This document shows, piece by piece, positions 15,601 through 28,300 of a stretch of 64,000 nt of DNA. This DNA comes from Tubiluchus corallicola (lineage: Eukaryota > Priapulida > Priapulimorpha > Priapulimorphida > Tubiluchidae), in contig JAQGDQ010000237.1 in the NCBI GenBank assembly GCA_030141605.1, forward strand, positions 119,501-183,500, written 5' to 3'. A program made the position numbers and the translations under genes. The notes beneath the pieces were generated by a model. That model had not been told where the DNA came from. It did not search any database and was given only the letters and a program-made list of their open reading frames with translations. Every line of letters starts with the position of its first letter. The first letter of the stretch is position 1.

Positions 15601-17114
15601 AGTGTATTTCTGTTAGCACTACTGCAAGTGTGCCGACACATTAGATATCAGTATATGTATGAGTATCCATACACAAAAATGATTGAATATGTATAATGGT
15701 AATATAATTTCTGCTTATCTTGGTCATGGAAAATCCAATGTTTGGTCAGGGAAAAGTCAGGGAAATTATTTTAAAATTGTGTGGGAACCCTGAGCTTGAA
15801 GTTTGGCAAAGTTGTCAGTCCACACATATTTTTTTGACAGAATGCCACAAAATATCCAATCCTAACTCGCTTGTAATAAGCCCTTTCACAGTTCCAGTAA
15901 TTGATGGTGATCGAGAAAAGGTCAAAGTTTAAGTGTACCAAACAGTGCATTTGTGTACACTTGATAACACCTCGCAGCTCAAGCTATTGTAATAGTAACA
16001 ATTTTAACGGCTAGCTAGAACTTTACCTAGTTCATTTTTTCTTGTTCCTAAGCAAGATCCTGCTAGCAAATCAGTCTATGCACAGACTAATGCAAAATTA
16101 AGTAAAGTCCACACAAAACAACTGAAGTTACTGAACTGATGCAACAGGCTGCTTTGCTTTACGCACATGTCACGTAGTAGTTAAGATGCGTTGCTATGGC
16201 AGGGATGTTACCAAAACGAAAATATTCTTTTCGTTTCGATTGCACTTTCGGTTAAGTTTCGGTTTCGGCAAAATTTCTTAAATTTCGTACCCGAAGCTTC
16301 GGATAAATTTTCGGCAGAATTTTCCCAATGTTTTACTAGTATTTGTCCAATTTACCTTTTCTTTTCTCCTAGATGCCAAAAGTCGCTGAAAAATCTTGGG
16401 TAAATTAGTTCAAATAAAACGAAAATTTCATTTACATAAAAGTTTGTCACGTGCTTTTATCAGCAATATGGCGCATCTTCAGTGCTGATGACTGTGGAAT
16501 TTCAGGGTTTCCAGGGCCAATCAACCGAAATATCAAACCACGATGGAATTTACTTGAGCAAAATTTTTATAATTTATGAAATATAGGCAAAAAAATATCT
16601 ATAAAATAAAACTTGTTTATTTTTAATGAAGCATTATGATCTTCAAACATTAATCATTAAGGATACTTATATCCAAAAACATTATAACACTTTTTCTAAG
16701 GTAAGCCACTCCATTAAACTTGAGGTTCTATACTATAAAACTTCCTTGTCCTTTTTGTATTGGAATGAGAACGTAGCAAATGCAGAATTTTGCAGTACAA
16801 CACGTGCTTCTAAATTGCAGTTTTCAGTTCACTAACATCACTCTATACTGTATATTAAACATTACTGGTCAATGTTATGTATACATATAATATTTAATGT
16901 GGGACAGAACAATTTCTGCACCTATAAGTTATTAAATTTAATAACTAACAGAACTATGTATACACTTTCAGACATTTCGCAGAGAGTGGATTCTGTTAAG
17001 GAAGAGAATTTGAAGTTGAAATCTGAAAACCAAGTCCTCGGGCAGTACATTGAGAATTTAATGTCTGCCAGTTCTGTGTTTCAGTCAACGTCACCAAAGT
17101 CCAAGAAAAAGTAA
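12605..17114 (+). CDS. SCOC: Short coiled-coil protein (SCOC), four coding exons
   Basis: Coding exons: 12605-12674, 13349-13438, 15025-15126 and 16972-17114. All three introns are GT-AG and all are phase 1, which gives one 134-aa reading frame. The N-terminal half is acidic, Ser-rich and probably disordered. The C-terminal half carries the conserved SCOC coiled coil: [20 protein letters not shown] across exon 3, then [20 protein letters not shown] and [13 protein letters not shown] in exon 4, ending SPKSKKK as family members end in a short Lys-rich tail. SCOC is a Golgi/cytosolic ARL1- and FEZ-binding protein (UNC-69 in worms) acting in vesicle traffic, axon growth and autophagy. The stop overlaps a donor-like AAGTAAGAAA, but ending here agrees with the family. 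Introns contain tRNA-like, hAT-like and MITE insertions. Confidence 0.93.
12966..13190. repeat. Inverted pair of tRNA-like (SINE-type) sequences in SCOC intron 1
   Basis: The left arm, read on the minus strand, contains a perfect polymerase III B-box (GGTTCAAATCC) followed by AGGTTCTG. The right arm, read on the plus strand, has AGTCTAGTGGTTATGGC (A-box-like), then AAATCCAGGTTCTGCC with a decayed B-box. The two arms align along about 65 bp, so they are diverged inverted copies around a short centre. They look like tRNA-derived SINE heads; neither looks like a functional tRNA gene. Confidence 0.55.
13513..13602. repeat. 45-bp direct duplication with palindrome in SCOC intron 2
   Basis: GTGCCTTGACTCAAT and CTCAAGTTAGAAACTC recur with a 45-bp period (two copies). 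A small perfect palindrome, AGAAACTCTGAGTTTCT, lies at the junction. Confidence 0.6.
15371..15792. mobile_element. hAT-like MITE in SCOC intron 3
   Basis: Perfect 12-bp terminal inverted repeats, CAGGGTTCCCAC and GTGGGAACCCTG, bound 422 bp. Subterminal GTCAGGAAAAT/GTCAGGGAAA motifs are repeated inside both ends. CAGGG...CCCTG termini are typical of hAT non-autonomous elements. I see no clean 8-bp target duplication, so the insertion is probably old. Confidence 0.6.
15874..16203 (-). mobile_element. Family B inverted-repeat element, truncated copy
   Basis: It begins AATAAGCCCTTTCACAGTTCC and runs in reverse orientation relative to the copies at 17702 and 48716. Shared landmarks are AAAAGGTCAAAGTTTAAGTG, the CTAGCTAGAACTTTACCTAG stretch, and GCTTTGCTTTACGCACATG. 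It stops after GCGTTGCTATGGCAG and lacks about 45 bp, including the far terminal repeat. Confidence 0.65.
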
Positions 17115-17701
17115 GAAAATCTAATCTTAATGACGAGTAATGATATATTGACTAATTAAGATCAATCCACATGGCATCGTTGCTTTGAACAGTTGTTCAC
17201 TAATGTTCAGCTTGTACTTACGATTTTGGGTATTCGTATTTGCCATAGTGACAAATATATCTGTCTCACCCCAGTTGTGGACACAGTGTTGTCAAAAATG
17301 GTTATTTGTGACTCACATGCCATATATCATGTATCCTAGTTGTTCCACTCTGTATTAGTGTTCTAGACTGGATTTTATTCTCCGTAGTTTGGCACACTTT
17401 TTTCCTCTGCACGTATATGTTACAAATTCTAGACGTGTAACAGTCACATTTTCGATTTTTCTGAAAACCTGCTGTTACGTGTAAATGCCTAACATTGTTT
17501 TTTCTCATGAGTTTCTTGCTGTTTACTTATCAGTATTTTCCCCAGGTCTTTCCATGGTGACACATTCTCAACATGGTCTTTCTATCACGCATTCTGTTGT
17601 TCTTGGCAGCTTGCATTTGCTGCCTGCCAACCTGAACTTCATATTTGCTTAACTGTGTTCTCTTGTTTTCCTGTCAATGACATGCTGACATACAGTTACA
17701 T

Positions 17702-18098
17702 ACAATAAGCCTTTTCACATTTCGTTGTGCACGTGTGCAGTTGCTGTAAGTCAAAGGTTAAGTGTACCACAGCAACGCATTTTAATAACAACTGTTACAT
17801 GCCATGTGTGCAAAGCAAAGCTGGCTGCCACATCAGTTCAGCAACTTGAGTTGTTTTACGTGGACATTACCTAATTATGCATTAGTCTCTGCGTAGAGTG
17901 TTTTACTGGCAGGATATTGCTTGGGAACAAGAAAAATGAACGAGGTAAGGTTCTAGCTAGCTGTTAAAACTGTTTGTATTACAACAGCATGGCCTGCGAG
18001 GCATTTTCAAGTGTACGCAGATGCATTGTGTGGTACGCTTAACTTTTGACTTTTTCACGATCATCACAAATCACTAGAACTGTGAAATGGCTTATTGT
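17702..18098 (+). mobile_element. Family B inverted-repeat element, full copy
   Basis: Its ends are ACAATAAGCCTTTTCACA (17702-17719) and TGTGAAATGGCTTATTGT (18081-18098), inverted repeats with one mismatch. It is about 397 bp with no reading frame. It lies downstream of the SCOC stop, possibly inside the 3' UTR. Confidence 0.75.
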
Positions 18099-18662
18099 GT
18101 ATACATCATGGACATGACATTTTGTAATGTTTTTATGAACATGAATTTTGGGAGTCATTTCTAGTACCGTGTATCAGAATGGGTTATGTATTATAACTTT
18201 TACCTTTGTGCTATCTACTGACTGTATCTGTATTTAAAAGTCAGTTGTCACACTTGTTGTTAATTGTTTTCTTTAATATTTCTGTAGGTGAGTCAACAAG
18301 CTGGAGTTGTTCGTTTCACCATCGATTCATTTTGAAAAACTAGCCAAATTTTAAATAATACCACCAGCATGTAGCTTTCAAATATCTCTGTATACGTTTT
18401 CACATACTTGTTTAATAACAAGTTCAGTTTAGCTTGCAACTTGGCATTCACAGCTTAGAGATTAATGATTATTTACTGTAGTGTGTATAAAACTGTAACT
18501 GTTGTTAACCAGAATCGTTTTTGCTTCGATTTTTACATAATAATGTAAAGTTTTATTAGTCTGTAAACTTTATTTATTGTTATTTATTTGCGTGTATATA
18601 TACTTGTATGTACATTTAGTTGATGCAGATGTATATTTTCTTTTCTGATTCTGTAAGTTATA

Positions 18663-19620
18663 CTGGACAGAGAGCCTTATCTTTGCTAAGTTAGCCTGGA
18701 CAGAGAGCCTTATCTTTGCTAAGTTAGCCTGGACAGAGAGCTATATCTTTGCTAAGTTAGCCTGGACAGAGAGCCTTATCTTTGCTAAGTTAGCCTGGAC
18801 AGAGAGCTATATCTTTGCTAAGTTAGCCTGGACAGAGAGCCTTATCTTTGCTAAGTTAGCCTGGACAGAGAGCTTTATCTTTGCTAAGTTAGCCTGGACA
18901 GAGAGCCTTATCTTTGCTAAGTTAGCCTGGACAGAGAGCTTTATCTTTGCTAAGTTAGCCTGGACAGAGAGCTTTATCTTTGCTAAGTTAGCCTGGACAG
19001 AGAGCTTTATCTTTGCTAAGTTAGCCTGGACAGAGAGCTTTATCTTTGCTAAGTTAGCCTGCACAGAGAGCTTTATCTTTGCTAAGTTAGCCTGGACAGA
19101 GAGCCTTATCTTTGCTAAGTTAGCCTGGACAGAGAGCTTTATCTTTGCTAAGTTAGCCTGGACAGAGAGCTTTATCTTTGCTAAGTTAGCCTGGACAGAG
19201 AGCCTTATCTTTGCTAAGTTAGCCTGGACAGAGAGCTTTATCTTTGCTAAGCTAGCCTGGACAGAGAGCTTTATCTTTGCTAAGTTAGCCTGGACAGAGA
19301 GCCTTATCTTTGCTAAGTTAGCCTGGACAGAGAGCTTTATCTTTGCTAAGTTAGCCTGGACAGAGAGCCTTATCTTTGCTAAGTTAGCCTGGACAGAGAG
19401 CCTTATCTTTGCTAAATTAGCCTGGACAGAGAGCCTTATCTTTGCTAAGTTAGCCTGGACAGAGAGCCTTATCTTTGCTAAGTTAGCCTGGACAGAGAGC
19501 CTTATCTTTGCTAAGTTAGCCTGGACAGAGAGCCTTATCTTTGCTAAGTTAGCCTGGACAGAGAGCCTTATCTTTGCTAAGTTAGCCTGGACAGAGAGCT
19601 TTATCTTTGCTAAGTTAGCA
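18663..19620. repeat. 33-bp minisatellite, 29 units, downstream of SCOC
   Basis: Units start GCCTGGACAGAGAG and end TTTGCTAAGTTA; 29 units fill 958 bp. Most of the variation is at two bases after GAGC: CTTATC, TTTATC or TATATC types. The TATATC type occurs only twice, near the left end, and a run of the CTTATC type sits at the right end. The 33-bp period gives an 11-residue periodic frame on the minus strand, which I treat as an artefact of the period being a multiple of three. Confidence 0.95.
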
Positions 19621-19748
19621 TAGTAAGATTAAATTTCTCAGGTCTGGACATGAAATATATTCAAGTTAGATGTAGTTTTTCTAAGTTGCATTAAACAAAA
19701 GCTAAAATTGTCAAGCTAAAATTTCAATTGATTTTGGCTATCAAGTTT

Positions 19749-19754
19749 AATAAA
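19749..19754 (+). promoter_or_regulatory. Candidate distal polyadenylation signal for SCOC
   Basis: This is the first AATAAA I find downstream of the SCOC stop; none was seen between 17115 and the minisatellite. If it is used, the 3' UTR would be about 2.6 kb and include the family B element and the minisatellite. Another AATAAA lies near 20263. Confidence 0.3.
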
Positions 19755-21037
19755 GTGAATAGCATTTGCATTTCCGGCAACGACTTCAGTTAGAAAATTG
19801 TTTTGGATTTTTCTTAGATTATTGAATTATGCAGTTATGAAAGTGAAACGACTGAATTTTTGGTTTCTCTTCTTCAAGTTGAGTGATAATTGTTTTACTG
19901 TAAGTCGCTGTCTTGTTAAAAAAATCTCACCCAATTTGACTTCTATGAGCCAAACAAGAACATCTTGTATAAAAAAAGTGAGAAGGAGAGTTACAGATAG
20001 TCATTTTATTTTACACATGTCTCCAGTAGATGGCGATGCGGGTAATTTTGTTGGTGGTGTTGGTCATACTAATGGGTATGACATCAGATATTCAGAAACT
20101 GATAATTAGCCTGATGTTAGTGTCCTAGTCACACTATGTATGAGTGTATATTATAGTACATATTGTTATGCGATATTAAATCTGTTAAAATTTGTTGTGT
20201 ATGTAAAAGTTATGATTTATCAAAGATTATTCTTGCAAATTAGCAAATTTAGCTTACTCTGTGAATAAAAGCATCCTGGATACAATAAACACGATCTACA
20301 TACAGTACTTTATTAATGAACTTAGTTTTTGCTTTGCTTTGCCCGAGGGCGAGGAAGAATTTACGCAAAGCACACGTGCACCTACGTGTATCACGTTTTG
20401 CTATGATAGAGTAGGATTTCATCGTACGTTCTAAAAGAATTATAATGATTGTAATGAGCCACTTGCTTGATATGAAGTAGACTAAAATATGAGTGATATG
20501 TCTTATTACTTACAAGATTTGACCTTAAGGTACGACTATGTGTACGTGATGCTTGATCCGCAATGCATATGCAACAGTTTGTATTTAAACATGTAGAAGT
20601 GTTTCCATGTGTACGTAATGCGTGATCACTATAGTCCGAATATGCATCACGCTGCAATACGCAGACGGGAAACTGCCATTGTCTAGATGATTATAGCGAG
20701 TTTTCAAGTTTCCGGTGACCATTTTCGCTGTTTAGTGGAAGAAGCACGTAGTAAAGTGCTATGCATTTAACAACAGTTTTTTCACTAAATGATGATACAT
20801 GCCGTATTGTTTTCTCCTCTGCAAAATGTTGTGCACCCAAAACCTGTGTTTTCTTTTAAATTTTTCTGTCTAATAGTGCAATAATAAGCTAATGCTGGAG
20901 CTGTAATTATCACGGTTAAATTTCGATGGAGAATGGTTTCCAAAAACTGCTTGCAATAGCAACCAAAAATAGCAGAAAGAGCGTCATGTGCTTTGTTGAC
21001 ACGCTTAGCGTTTACAGACACATGGAAACAGTGAATG

Positions 21038-21124
21038 CGCGTCACACATTGCGAATCATATCATCACAGAACGCGCATTACGCGTCACACTGCGGATCAT
21101 ATCATCACAGAACACGCATTACGC
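21038..21124. repeat. 43-bp direct duplication
   Basis: Two copies of a unit beginning CGCGTCACAC and containing ATCATATCATCACAGAAC, offset by 43 bp, with a few substitutions. They are relatively CpG-rich for this window. Confidence 0.6.
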
Positions 21125-22637
21125 ATCACTGGAACATGGAGTCGTAGCTTTACAGTTTAAATTTATTTGTAGTTTTCCATGCAAAATCACAAAAGCCTCA
21201 AAAGTGAGCTTTACCTAATAATCTTGGAGCAGTCAGGACCTTCCAACAGCTTTCTCAGAGTGTAACTCATAAACATGCAAAATTTTGAATAAAAACGATT
21301 AACAGTGGTGGACTGGATAATTACAACATTATGGCTGAAAAAAAATCCTCTAGAATTCTTGGAAAAATATTAATGAAAGTCCTCTCTATTAGCTTCATAT
21401 ATACAAAAGAGGGAAATGATGACTTCCACTTTTACATTAGATATATGCTGGCAAGTGAACCTCAGTAGCTGAAAATAAGGTGTTATAACTAGAGGGAGCA
21501 AAACTTGGAACTACCCTCTTGATTAAGCAAACGTCCCCCGAAGGGCGGTCTAAGTAGTGTGACGCCCTAGGGAAGTGTTCTTAGCGCTCCCTCCTCCACG
21601 ATCAACCCCTTCCCCACGCTTCCCACAGCAACTGCAAAAGCGGCAAAATTAATCTTTTCTGTAAATTAATTTAAGTACAATAGTACCTGTTTGTAAGGCA
21701 TGTACACTATATAAGTATTATACTGTACTAATTAAGTGTAGTTTGTTTATTATGCTTGTATTGATTAAAATGGAATATATGACTCCACTGTACGTGCTGG
21801 GTCTTCAGAAGCAATCAAATTCCCGCTACTCTCGGCTTCTAGATTTCCCCCTAGCCTTTTCACCAGAAGATTTTTGAAACCTTAAACTCCTCTTTTTTCA
21901 CGTATACATCCTTTTCACTAGCTTCATCATCTTCACAATTATAACTCTGGTCTACTTCCAAAATTTGGTGCCTGCCTCAAAGATTTGGCATCCTAGGCAA
22001 CTGCCTAGTTTGCTTTAATAGTAGAGCTAGCCTAGTTCCCCCTGGTTTCAAATCTAGTTCTACATGGACTACTTGCAAAAGTCACATACCAATTAACACG
22101 CATTACAATTAGCAACTTTTTCATTTGCTAAATATCAAACAAATTTATAAAAAACGAGAAAACAGAAATTAAATGCGTTTCAGTAAGTTATTAGTATATT
22201 TTTAGATAATCTCTAGTACAGTCTTTGCAAAGTACAAAAAGCTAACTCACAACCAAGATGAATCTATGAGTTGTCATGCGGTTCATTATATACTTGTTTA
22301 GAAGCCATGTGTTACACATGACATTGACTTTAGATTTGCACTTAATTTACAAGAACTAACAATCTGTATATGCAGAACAAACACCAGCAAAATTATCTTA
22401 GAAAAATAAAAAACATGAAAAAAATATAGTTGTAACAAAATATTTATAATCAAAGCAGACCAACCAATGGCTAAACTATCAAGGCAGAAAAACAGAAGAT
22501 ATGAAAAATACAAGTGTAACAAACTATCACAATGAAATCAGAATAAAAAACTAGGAATGTTTCAACGGTACACCTGCTTTACGTAGTCGGCACTACCACA
22601 CAGTGCAGGCAAGAATGAGAGGCAACAAGCAATGGCG

Positions 22638-22805
22638 GGCCACATTTACCAATAGGCATAGTAGGCCATTGGTCCGCGCCAAACTGGCAGGCCACATTTA
22701 CCAACAGGCATAGTAGGCCATTGGTCTGGGGCCCAACTGGCAAGCCACATTTACCAACAGGCATAGTAGGCCATTGGTCTGGGGCCCAACTGGAGGGCCA
22801 CATTT
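22638..22805. repeat. Tandem repeat, 52-53 bp unit, about 3.3 copies
   Basis: GGCCACATTTACCAACAGGC, followed by ATAGTAGGCCATTGGTC, recurs at 22638, 22690, 22743 and (partial) 22796. The motif resembles the end region of hAT-type elements, and a similar ATTTACCAACAG stretch lies near 27270, so the array may have grown from a transposon end. Confidence 0.75.
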
Positions 22806-23439
22806 ACCAGTAGGCTATTCGCCTACGACCCACGGGTATCTAGGCTCCCACTGAAACTAATTCATTGCACAGCATGCGAGCGTATAATCTTGTTTCAGGT
22901 GTATACCGGGTATTTCACACAGGGCCCCTGTACAATAAGTGTAAGCACATATTTGGGAGCCTGCTGATGAGCTTAGCCCAGGGGCCACCAAGTAAATAAA
23001 TCCAACCATGAACACTGGTGCATACATTTAGGACTAAAGAGAATATACAGTGGCCATGCACATTACACAAACATGTAACAGGAAACAGCTGAGATCAGTG
23101 TTTTATTGATACAAATGAGCATCGCACAGACTAAGCTTTCAACAACACTTAGGAACTGTAATCATATGAACATTACTAGAGCCAATATGCCAGTCAATCA
23201 ATACTGCAGTCACACAGCGGCCCCTATTATTTCTAATACGATGTTTTGGTGCGAGCCTTTCTCTTCTTAATACTTGCTGATTTTCTTCAAGTTCTTGGTG
23301 TTTATAATCACTGTTGTAGCTTGTAAAGTAATTACCTGTAACTATATTTCTAAATCACAACACGTATCTTTCTCATTTGTATCATTTATTGGAAAACAGT
23401 CCACTTGTATCATCTGCATTACATAACAAGGTGGACACG

Positions 23440-24128
23440 GGGCAGATTCAGGATTTTTAGAAAAACAGGGCATTGGAATGTTTGGGATACTACCGCGGAG
23501 CAGGCGGGAGCTGGGGAAGGGGATGGGTCTGGGTGGCTCTCCTCTCAGGAATTTTTTTTGCAAATTTGGAACCGGTTTTCTGTAATTTGAGTACATCTGA
23601 GTCCGAGTTAATCAGGGCCATAACATCAATCATTCCTTCAATTTCGAGAAGTTTGACGGTAAGACAGACTACTGAGAATGAATCCCCTAGTCGTATTTTT
23701 CAAGTTCGAGATCTTTTTAACTTCCATACCGATTTTAAGTGTCACAAAAAGTTAAATGAATATTCGATTTCGCTGCGACATGAATTTACGTTACATATAC
23801 TACAGATTGAATGAAAATGAGAATTTTCTTTTTTTCTCTTCCACTCAGAGTGTTCAAGAACTCGCCCAAAAAAGTAATTCAATTTCAATTCAAACAAATG
23901 GACAGCCAGCTTCAGTCTCAGTCAGTTACACTCAGTTTCCTCGAGGTGAGGATTCCCCTTTAGTATAACTAACAAGTGCACATTTGACTAATTTAGCGTT
24001 ACAACAATAGACAGCAATAGACTTCACACTTCACACATGAACGTCATGGTTGCATTCTGAAATAAAATAATTTTCTCGTAGCAAAAATGGGGAGGGAGCA
24101 CAGGCTGTGTCCCCCTGGATCCACCCAT
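23440..24128. mobile_element. Possible hAT-like MITE
   Basis: The left end, GGGGCAGATTCAGGATTTTT, and the reverse complement of the right end, TGGGTGGATCCAGG, resemble each other imperfectly. Both resemble the GGCGGATCCAGG-type ends of hAT elements. The interior has no transposase. No target duplication was confirmed. Confidence 0.35.
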
Positions 24129-24299
24129 GGAACATGCCATATCTATTAAATTCCATTTTAAATGATTTTAAATTTGCTTCAAAAATCTTGTTTTACTTTG
24201 CTCATGTTCCAATTCAATTATCTCAATAATCTCAAATTGTTTTCCCCTTCTAAGTCTGACATTAATTTTCTCCACACTGCCCTACTCTGCTTCTCAACG

Positions 24300-24570
24300 A
24301 CACAACAAGTCAGTCAGTCAGGTTTGATAAGTACTGAGCTGCTCAATCACTCAGATGCTTAACAAATCAGTATGCAGTTGGCTAGTCAGTCAATTAGTGG
24401 GTTATAGAGGCAGTCAGTATCAGCGACTAAATCAGAGAATTAGTCGGAAAGTCAATGGCATAATTAAAAGTTAATCACTAGTTTGTCAGTTAGTTGGCCA
24501 GTGATGTGTATCAATTAGTCAGTCTGTCAGTCAGTCAGTTTCAGTGAATTACTTATCAGTCAGTAAACTT
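24300..24570. repeat. CAGT/TCAG-rich cryptic simple repeat
   Basis: Short runs such as CAGTCAGTCAG and GTCAGTCAGTCAGTT are spread through 270 bp, broken by TTAGT and GGCCAGT variants. It looks like a decayed tetranucleotide repeat. Confidence 0.55.
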
Positions 24571-25183
24571 AGATTATTTGGTTTTCAGTAAAAAAAGGCT
24601 TCCACAATTTAGACAACCAGCAGATTTTTTAGCCACTGCTAATTGACAGTTTCTTTGTGCTTTCTGCATAATTAACAGACTCTCATACGTGACAGGCAAA
24701 GATTTGTCGCTGCGATGCTGCACCGCAGTATCAGTGCCAGGGTGCTAACACACCACTTGCACCTGCATAGGTGCCGATTACGTAAAGCCTGTTATACCCA
24801 CTGTGGTGCAACGAACTCAATAAACCACATGCAACAGTTGCATTAAACAAAACATTTCATACAATTAAACAATATTTCACAAAAATACTATTTTTCCAGT
24901 AAATTACAAACTTTTCCTAAAAAAAACTTGCAGCAACAATCAATGTTTAGGTTGAATCACAAGAGTTTAGGAAAAAAACTCATTTAAATACATTAGATAA
25001 TGGCTTATAGAAAAATAAATAAATAAGGCTTAACAAAGCCGAGGTAATAAATTCTTTGAATAAAATGCTGAGATATCAATGCCATCTTAAGAAAAAACAA
25101 GGAATTTAATGAAGTGATAACAATTGGGAAAGTAAGAGGAAGTGTGAATGAAAAAAGGACAGGTCCAGGTGATCAAATAGTAT

Positions 25184-25189
25184 TTTATT
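25184..25189 (-). promoter_or_regulatory. Candidate polyadenylation signal of the JPT gene
   Basis: TTTATT on the plus strand (AATAAA on the minus strand) lies about 180 bases after the stop codon at 25371. Confidence 0.45.
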
Positions 25190-25370
25190 TCTCAAACATC
25201 TTTTTAAATAAATGACAATGACCAGTATGAAAACAATGTTAGTTGAGAGTAAAGCAATACACAAAAATTACATATGAAATGTCAAATGCTGGAATATTTG
25301 TGAAGTATGAGTGATACAAAAAAATCTGTACACTGAGTGACGGGAAACAGTGAGAAAGTACACCTAAGAT

Positions 25371-28300
25371 CTACCATAAAGGTCCACTAGAACGACCACC
25401 AGGTGGAGCAGTGATCCTGGTGGCAACACGCTGCTGTTCAGCACCTTTGATTTTGTAGGCATCACCTGTAATCGGATTATACACACCTATAAAACAGAAA
25501 TGTATTTCAAAAATTAATAGGAAAAACAAATGTATGAATATTGTTAAAATTTTGATGATGTAGGTTTTCGCATGAGCATGACCACTAATTCCATGCAGGT
25601 TACAAGTAACAATTGTTAAATTTTGTTACGTACAGACAAATTAATGTCCATGCAACAGTTATACAGTAAGTCCCTGCTTAACCACACTGACGCGTTCCAC
25701 CAAACCTAATGTTAAGCAAAAGGTCATTAAATGAAGCCAGGGCTTCCATAGAAAGCAATGTAAAAGAATTAAGATACGTTCCTGAGGCAAAAATCAATAC
25801 TGTTGAAATCATATAACTTGAACATTTCATGAGTTTTATTCATACTTCTGCTGATTATTTTTTTTCTGCTTGCTTGAAACCAACTATACAAACGGCTAGC
25901 AGTCGGTCGAGAAGCAAAAACGTATATAATAATTGCACTGTTTACATTACTAGCGCATTTTTAGAACAGAATAATGCGATATGTTCTGTTTTAATGCATT
26001 AAGGTAAAATGTTGTCGATAAAATAAAAATTTGCCATGAGCAAAGTAAAAAAATCGACGTTAAAGTGAAACGAGGGTCATTAAGTGGATAAAAGGTGTCA
26101 AATAATCAGTGTCGTTAAAACAAAATTTCGCTAAACGGGAAGTTGTTAAGCGAGGACTTACTGTATGTGCAAATCAGCTCACAGGCTTCATGGTTCAAAA
26201 CAAAAACATAAATTAACTGCACATGCATGTCCATGCAGATAGTTAAACACACAAACATTTTAAATCAGAGTTTATAACATTAGTTATTCTATATATAGCT
26301 TGCTTTAAGCAAGCTAGTATTCAGTAATCTACAGCATAGTTTTCTTATTACATTTATAGTCTTACCACACACTTGCTAAACAAAATAAATAGTATGTATG
26401 CTATGACAAGCCCTCACTAAACAATCAAATAAGACGTGTTGGCAAGCAATCCCTCACAAATGGAATAAAAACCAGACAAATATCCAATCATATAATTTGA
26501 AACAAGATACAGATCAGTGGCGGGAGGATTAAGGGGCGACTGGGCCGCAGGGGCGACTGGGCCGCAGGGTGACTAGGCTGCAGCCACAAAACCCCCAAAA
26601 ATTTGAGGGATAAACTGCAAAGAAGAGACAAACGTGTCCAAATATCTTGTTTGCAGAATCATATGGCTGACTGCACTCCCAAATATTGTAAGTGAATTAC
26701 TTGACATGAGAGCCTAGATGAAATCTTCCACCAGGGGGCCCATGCAAGCTTAGTCCCACCCATATGACACAAATTCACTAGCAGACAAAAATTGCACTAA
26801 AAAACTGGCACAAAATTCCCACTAATCCTGAAAGACACAATCTAGTTTTCACTTATAGCAAACATTAATTTCACCATTAGTCATCTCCAGTCATTGCACA
26901 TGCGAGAAAAACTTCAGGTTTTAAGTGTGAATTAAGAGCAATTTTCCTTCACTAGACCCGTTTCCAGCAATCAATTAAGCAAGTTATTTTTCATTGGACA
27001 GGTGACTAACAAATGAATAACATCCAGTTTGAGATCCGACAGGAAGCCAAGTGATCTGAATCGGTCACAGTTTATATTTAACAAATGAAGTTAAGTAATG
27101 CTAGGTCTTGCCATTAAACGGTGGGGTGAGTACCAAGAAAACTGCTGCATTTGCCAGACTATCTCCAGTTATTTAACTTGTCGAAAGAGGACGTAAGCAA
27201 ATGCATCTGAGCCATCCTAGAGATTTATCTTGATAATGACCTGGATACTGGTCACACCACAAGGGTCGTATTTACCAACAGTGTAATTAGGCTGTAGGGT
27301 TTTGACGACAGCCGGATTTTAAGGGCCCAGTCTTAAAAATTTCTTATTCTCGAACACACTGCAAGCAGTTAGTGAGTCCGCATTTATATGAAGGCCACAT
27401 GAATTATTACATGTATGGTAGTACACTGCAAGCCATTGCGTAGCCTCCTTACATATAAGCGCTATGTAAATACTGCATATGTAATTAGCAATGAGCATGT
27501 AGGTACTATGTTATAGTGCTACTAATACATCACAACTCGCAAGCAATTTTATATTCACTTTGTATATAAACAATTATAAACCCACAAAAGAGAAGGGTGA
27601 TCTGAACTATCCGTCTAAGGTAGCATAAGGTCTTGTGATACGTGCCATTATGTACGACAAATATGTACATTATGTACGACAAACACGTACATGAAGCATC
27701 TCCTGCCATTGAGACAGATGTGCCCAGTACCAAGTACAACTGTATTAAAAATTCAACCATCCCAAACCACAGATTTGAGCAAGATAAAACTCATATCACC
27801 TCTCATGCGATCTTTGTACTGTTCAACAAGATCGGCATCGGTGGGCTTTCTACCCGCACCTTTGTCTACGACGTTCTGATTAGCGTCCACTCTCTTTTTA
27901 GAGACTGAAGTAGATTTCTTTGTAGCCTCTGTAGGAACAATTATATGAACAGCATGCAAATATATGAACACAAACTAGTGCAAGTGGTTTCAATTACAGG
28001 TAGTCGTCAACTTACGACCACAATTGCAATCGGTTCTAGGGGTTGGCTGTAAAAACAACTTGAATGCAAGTCAGAACTGTATGTTCAAATTATGCGCCCC
28101 TACATGTAAGATGTGTGCGTGTACTAAGTATTGCGGCGCTTACAGATGAATTAATCGAAACAAATATAAATTAATTTGCTTAAAAAATGAAAGAAGTATG
28201 AGTTATTATTAGTTTTGTACATATCTAATAATGAGATAATATATGAGTTAATAATGAATTAAGAAGTCATAAGGTCGAACCGTCGTAAGATAACGGCTAC

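Larger units (their letters stand above)
20300..25180. other. Gene-poor repeat region
   Basis: No convincing gene on either strand. It holds small repeats (21038-21124, 22638-22805, 24300-24570), an hAT-like candidate (23440-24128), and fragments near 21500-22040 whose CCCTAGG/CCTAGGCAACTGCCTAG motifs look like decayed DNA-transposon ends. The open frames at 23405-23814 and 22298-22522 have no recognisable domain or splice context. Confidence 0.5.

Noticed and set aside
17107-17116. Donor-like AAAAAGTAAGAA overlapping the SCOC stop
   Set aside because: The family's proteins end in a short Lys-rich tail at this point, and no phase-matched downstream exon was seen.
18663-19620. Possible CRISPR array or repeat protein
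   Set aside because: Contiguous 33-bp units with no spacers in a eukaryotic context; the periodic peptide appears only because 33 is a multiple of three.
19798-20109. 103-residue frame downstream of the SCOC minisatellite
   Set aside because: No domain, no splice context; AT-rich chance frame likely within 3' UTR or intergenic DNA.
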